DNA of 64,000 nt. Origin: Alistipes megaguti (GTDB lineage Bacteria > Bacteroidota > Bacteroidia > Bacteroidales > Rikenellaceae). Under the pieces are notes generated by a model, which did not search any database, was not told where the DNA came from, and was given only the letters and a program-made list of their open reading frames with translations. The stretch lies in assembly GCF_900604385.1 (NCBI RefSeq), contig NZ_LR027382.1, positions 1,823,501 to 1,887,500 on the forward strand, given 5' to 3'. Shown here piece after piece: positions 62,509 through 64,000 of this stretch (its first letter is position 1; every line of letters starts with the position of its first letter). A program made the position numbers and the translations under genes.

Positions 62509-62884
62509 AACGACTGCGAACAGGTGCGGCGATCTGCATCGCCGCACTGATCCTTTGGAGTGCCGCCCTGTTGACGGGGTGCGCCTCGGACCCCACGGCA
62601 GAGAGTCCGTCGGCCGGGGCTCAGCGTCTGGTCACGCATCGCATTCGCCTCGAGGCGGCCGTTCCGGCGTCGCGCACGCAGTTGGCCGACGACGGTTGCA
62701 ACATGCTCTGGAGCCCCGGCGACACGACCGGTGTCTTCGTCACCGGCGGCAGCAGCTTTCCGACGATCAATGCGCCGTTTGTCTATACGGGCTTGGAACC
62801 GGCCTCGGGCGGGAGTTTCAACGGGGGGATCACCCTCGCGCAGGGGCCTCCTTCTATACGCTTTACGCCTGTTATCCCTATTCA
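62505..62884 (+). pseudogene. Truncated, frameshifted fimbrillin-type lipoprotein gene
   Basis: The frame opens with a lipoprotein signal (ALLTGC) followed by a fimbrillin-like N-terminal region (LVTHRIRLEAAVPASRTQLA, DGCNMLWSPGDTTGVF, FNGGITLAQG). At about 62850 it passes a GGGG run; adding one G restores the expected continuation ASFYTLYACYPYSAA in the next frame. Shortly after, at 62882, the sequence becomes the 3' end of queG on the opposite strand, so over half of a normal fimbrillin gene is missing. It is therefore a remnant of about 125 codons. Confidence 0.75.
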
Positions 62885-63847
62885 GCTGCGGTCCGTCTCT
62901 TCGGGGGCGGGCCGCACGTCGTCGCAAGCCCTTGCGGCCGGCTCCGCGGCGATATTGCCGCGGATGCGCTCCAGACCGCTGCGTGTCAGCGGCGTCTGGC
63001 CGCAGCGGCGTTCGAATTCCGCTTCGTCCATCTTCCGCCACGCCGCGGCATCCATGCCGCGCGGATCGAACACGGGATCGAATGCCCGGTTGCGGTGGAG
63101 CGGGGCGCGGCGGTTCCAGGGACAGCTGCTCTGACAGGCGTCGCAGCCGAAGATCCAGCCGTGGAGATCGATCCGTTGTGCGGGTTCGCGTTCGATGGTG
63201 TGGCACGCGATGCAGCGTGCCGTGTCGATTCCCCGCCCGGGCATCACTGCCCCCGTGGGGCAGCTCTCCACGCAGGCGCGGCACGTTCCGCAGCGCGATT
63301 CGCCGAAGGGCGTGTCGTAGCGGTCGCACTCCTCGCAGAGAATCAACTCGCCCAAGACGAGGAAACTCCCCAACTCGGGGGTCACCAGCAGCGACTGGCG
63401 TCCGATCCATCCCAGCCCGGCCTCCACGGCCAGCAGCTTTTCGGCCAGCGGAGCCGTGTCGACGAAGACCCGTCCCCGGAGTTCGGGCGAAGTCTCGCGC
63501 AACCCCTCGAACAGCTGGCGGAGCATTCCGCGCAGCAGCGTGTGGTAATCCACGGCGCAGGCATACGAGGCGATCTTCGTGCGGTGAGCGGCGGGATAAC
63601 CGTCGCTGACGACGTTCTTGTATCCCACGGCGCAGACTACGGCCGTGCAGGCCCCCTCGACCAGCAGCCGCGGATCGAAGCGCTTCTCCGTATTCCGCTC
63701 CAGATAGGCCAGCGACGACTGGTAGCCGCAGGCGATCCATTCGCGGAAACGCGACTCGCCCTCCTCCAGGTGACGGCACGGCGCCACGCCGCAGAGATCG
63801 AACCCCGTCTCCGCGGCGAGCCTTTTGATATTCGAATGGTCGAGCAT
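62882..63847 (-). CDS. queG: Epoxyqueuosine reductase QueG
   Basis: QueG performs the last step of queuosine synthesis on tRNA, using cobalamin and two 4Fe-4S clusters. The 321-residue product has an N-terminal cobalamin-binding region (GFDLCGVAPCRHLEEG, VGYKNVVSDGYPAAHRTKIA), LVTPELGSFLVLGELI, the first cluster CGTCRACVESCPTGAV, and the second set CIACHTIE...CDACQSSCPWNR. It lacks the C-terminal HEAT-like extension of longer family members, as many do. Its 3' end cuts off the fimbrillin remnant. Confidence 0.95.
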   Translation of the reverse strand: MLDHSNIKRLAAETGFDLCGVAPCRHLEEGESRFREWIACGYQSSLAYLERNTEKRFDPRLLVEGACTAVVCAVGYKNVVSDGYPAAHRTKIASYACAVDYHTLLRGMLRQLFEGLRETSPELRGRVFVDTAPLAEKLLAVEAGLGWIGRQSLLVTPELGSFLVLGELILCEECDRYDTPFGESRCGTCRACVESCPTGAVMPGRGIDTARCIACHTIEREPAQRIDLHGWIFGCDACQSSCPWNRRAPLHRNRAFDPVFDPRGMDAAAWRKMDEAEFERRCGQTPLTRSGLERIRGNIAAEPAARACDDVRPAPEETDRS

Positions 63848-63862
63848 ATTGATATTTTACGC

Positions 63863-63870
63863 CAAAAATA
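63863..63870 (-). promoter_or_regulatory. -7 promoter box of queG
   Basis: TATTTTTG on the minus strand fits TAnnTTTG, 15 bases before the queG ATG. A weaker plus-strand box, TAACTTAG (63893-63900), could serve the next gene. Confidence 0.6.
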
Positions 63871-63943
63871 GTATTTTTTGGTTGGAAATTCGTAACTTAG
63901 CCCCGTAATATTGCGTTCCTTTCACGGATAACAAGAATACGTC

Positions 63944-64000
63944 ATGATTATCAATACCCTGTACGAACTGGTTCGCAACAGTGTGGAGAAGTTCGCATCG
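63944..64000 (+). CDS. 5' end of a probable long-chain acyl-CoA synthetase (partial)
   Basis: Nineteen codons are present before the window ends, reading MIINTLYELVRNSVEKFAS. The start resembles that of Bacteroidetes AMP-forming long-chain fatty acid-CoA ligases, whose first helix has the form LyeLv..sv.kfa.rpAf. No catalytic motif is included, so the call is tentative. Confidence 0.5.
   Translation, partial: MIINTLYELVRNSVEKFAS

Overview
The window comes from a Bacteroidetes (Bacteroidales) chromosome, most likely Alistipes or a close relative. I infer this from the Bacteroidetes promoter signature (TAnnTTTG at about -7 with TTG/TTTG about 20 bases upstream) before many genes, the absence of Shine-Dalgarno sites, the short 286-residue primary sigma factor, a V/A-type ATPase operon with the Bacteroidetes-only DUF2764 gene, DUF4301, GldH-like and fimbrillin lipoproteins, and a GC-rich base composition. 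Species assignment is inference; no database was searched.

Layout. 1-8.8 kb is a minus-strand housekeeping run: tRNA-Arg(ACG), ruvC, a TlpA-like lipoprotein, lpxD, coaD, a coiled-coil protein, a class IV aminotransferase homologue that lacks its lysine, holA, tilS and murB. 8.8-10.3 kb is a DUF4301 gene. 10.4-18.7 kb is the main accessory locus: a Crp/Fnr regulator divergent from four lipoprotein genes (a metzincin-like protease, two large fimbrillin-like putative tip proteins and one stand-alone fimbrillin), with a perfect inverted repeat between regulator and operon. 18.9-26.4 kb is the V/A-ATPase operon (E, DUF2764, A, B, D, I, K), whose rotor proteolipid carries a Na+-binding signature. 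26.8-35.7 kb runs on the minus strand: rnr, an M20 amidohydrolase, metF, metH and a glutaminyl cyclase.

35.9-46.1 kb is plus-strand: tig, clpP, clpX, transketolase, metK behind a SAM-II riboswitch, a DegP/HtrA protease and rpoD. 46.4-58.7 kb holds ung, alkaline phosphatase, trmB, a gldH-like gene, ricT with a long Asn/Gly/Arg tail, a MATE pump, a decayed patch with an RND-pump remnant and a second gene remnant, a ClpC/ClpA-type ATPase, a YfcE-like phosphodiesterase, rarA, and a CD225 plus DUF2752 pair. 58.8-64 kb holds aspS, tadA, a TPR protein, a 40-codon peptide gene with a broken fimbrillin gene, queG, and the start of a probable acyl-CoA synthetase.

The genes connect in places. metF, metH and metK form the methionine/SAM cycle, with SAM feedback predicted at metK. 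tadA makes the inosine needed by the tRNA-Arg(ACG) at the left edge; tilS, trmB and queG are further tRNA-modification genes. tig-clpP-clpX is a folding and proteolysis cluster.

The least expected feature is non-coding. Several intergenic regions just downstream of stop codons hold degenerate tandem repeats built on 7-base units. The same words (GCTGAAA, GCGGAAG, CCGGAGN) recur behind ruvC, tkt and, more weakly, tig and rpoD, always in the sense direction of the upstream gene. A run of nine or ten G lies 7-13 bases after the stop codons of rnr, metF, tkt and the gldH-like gene.
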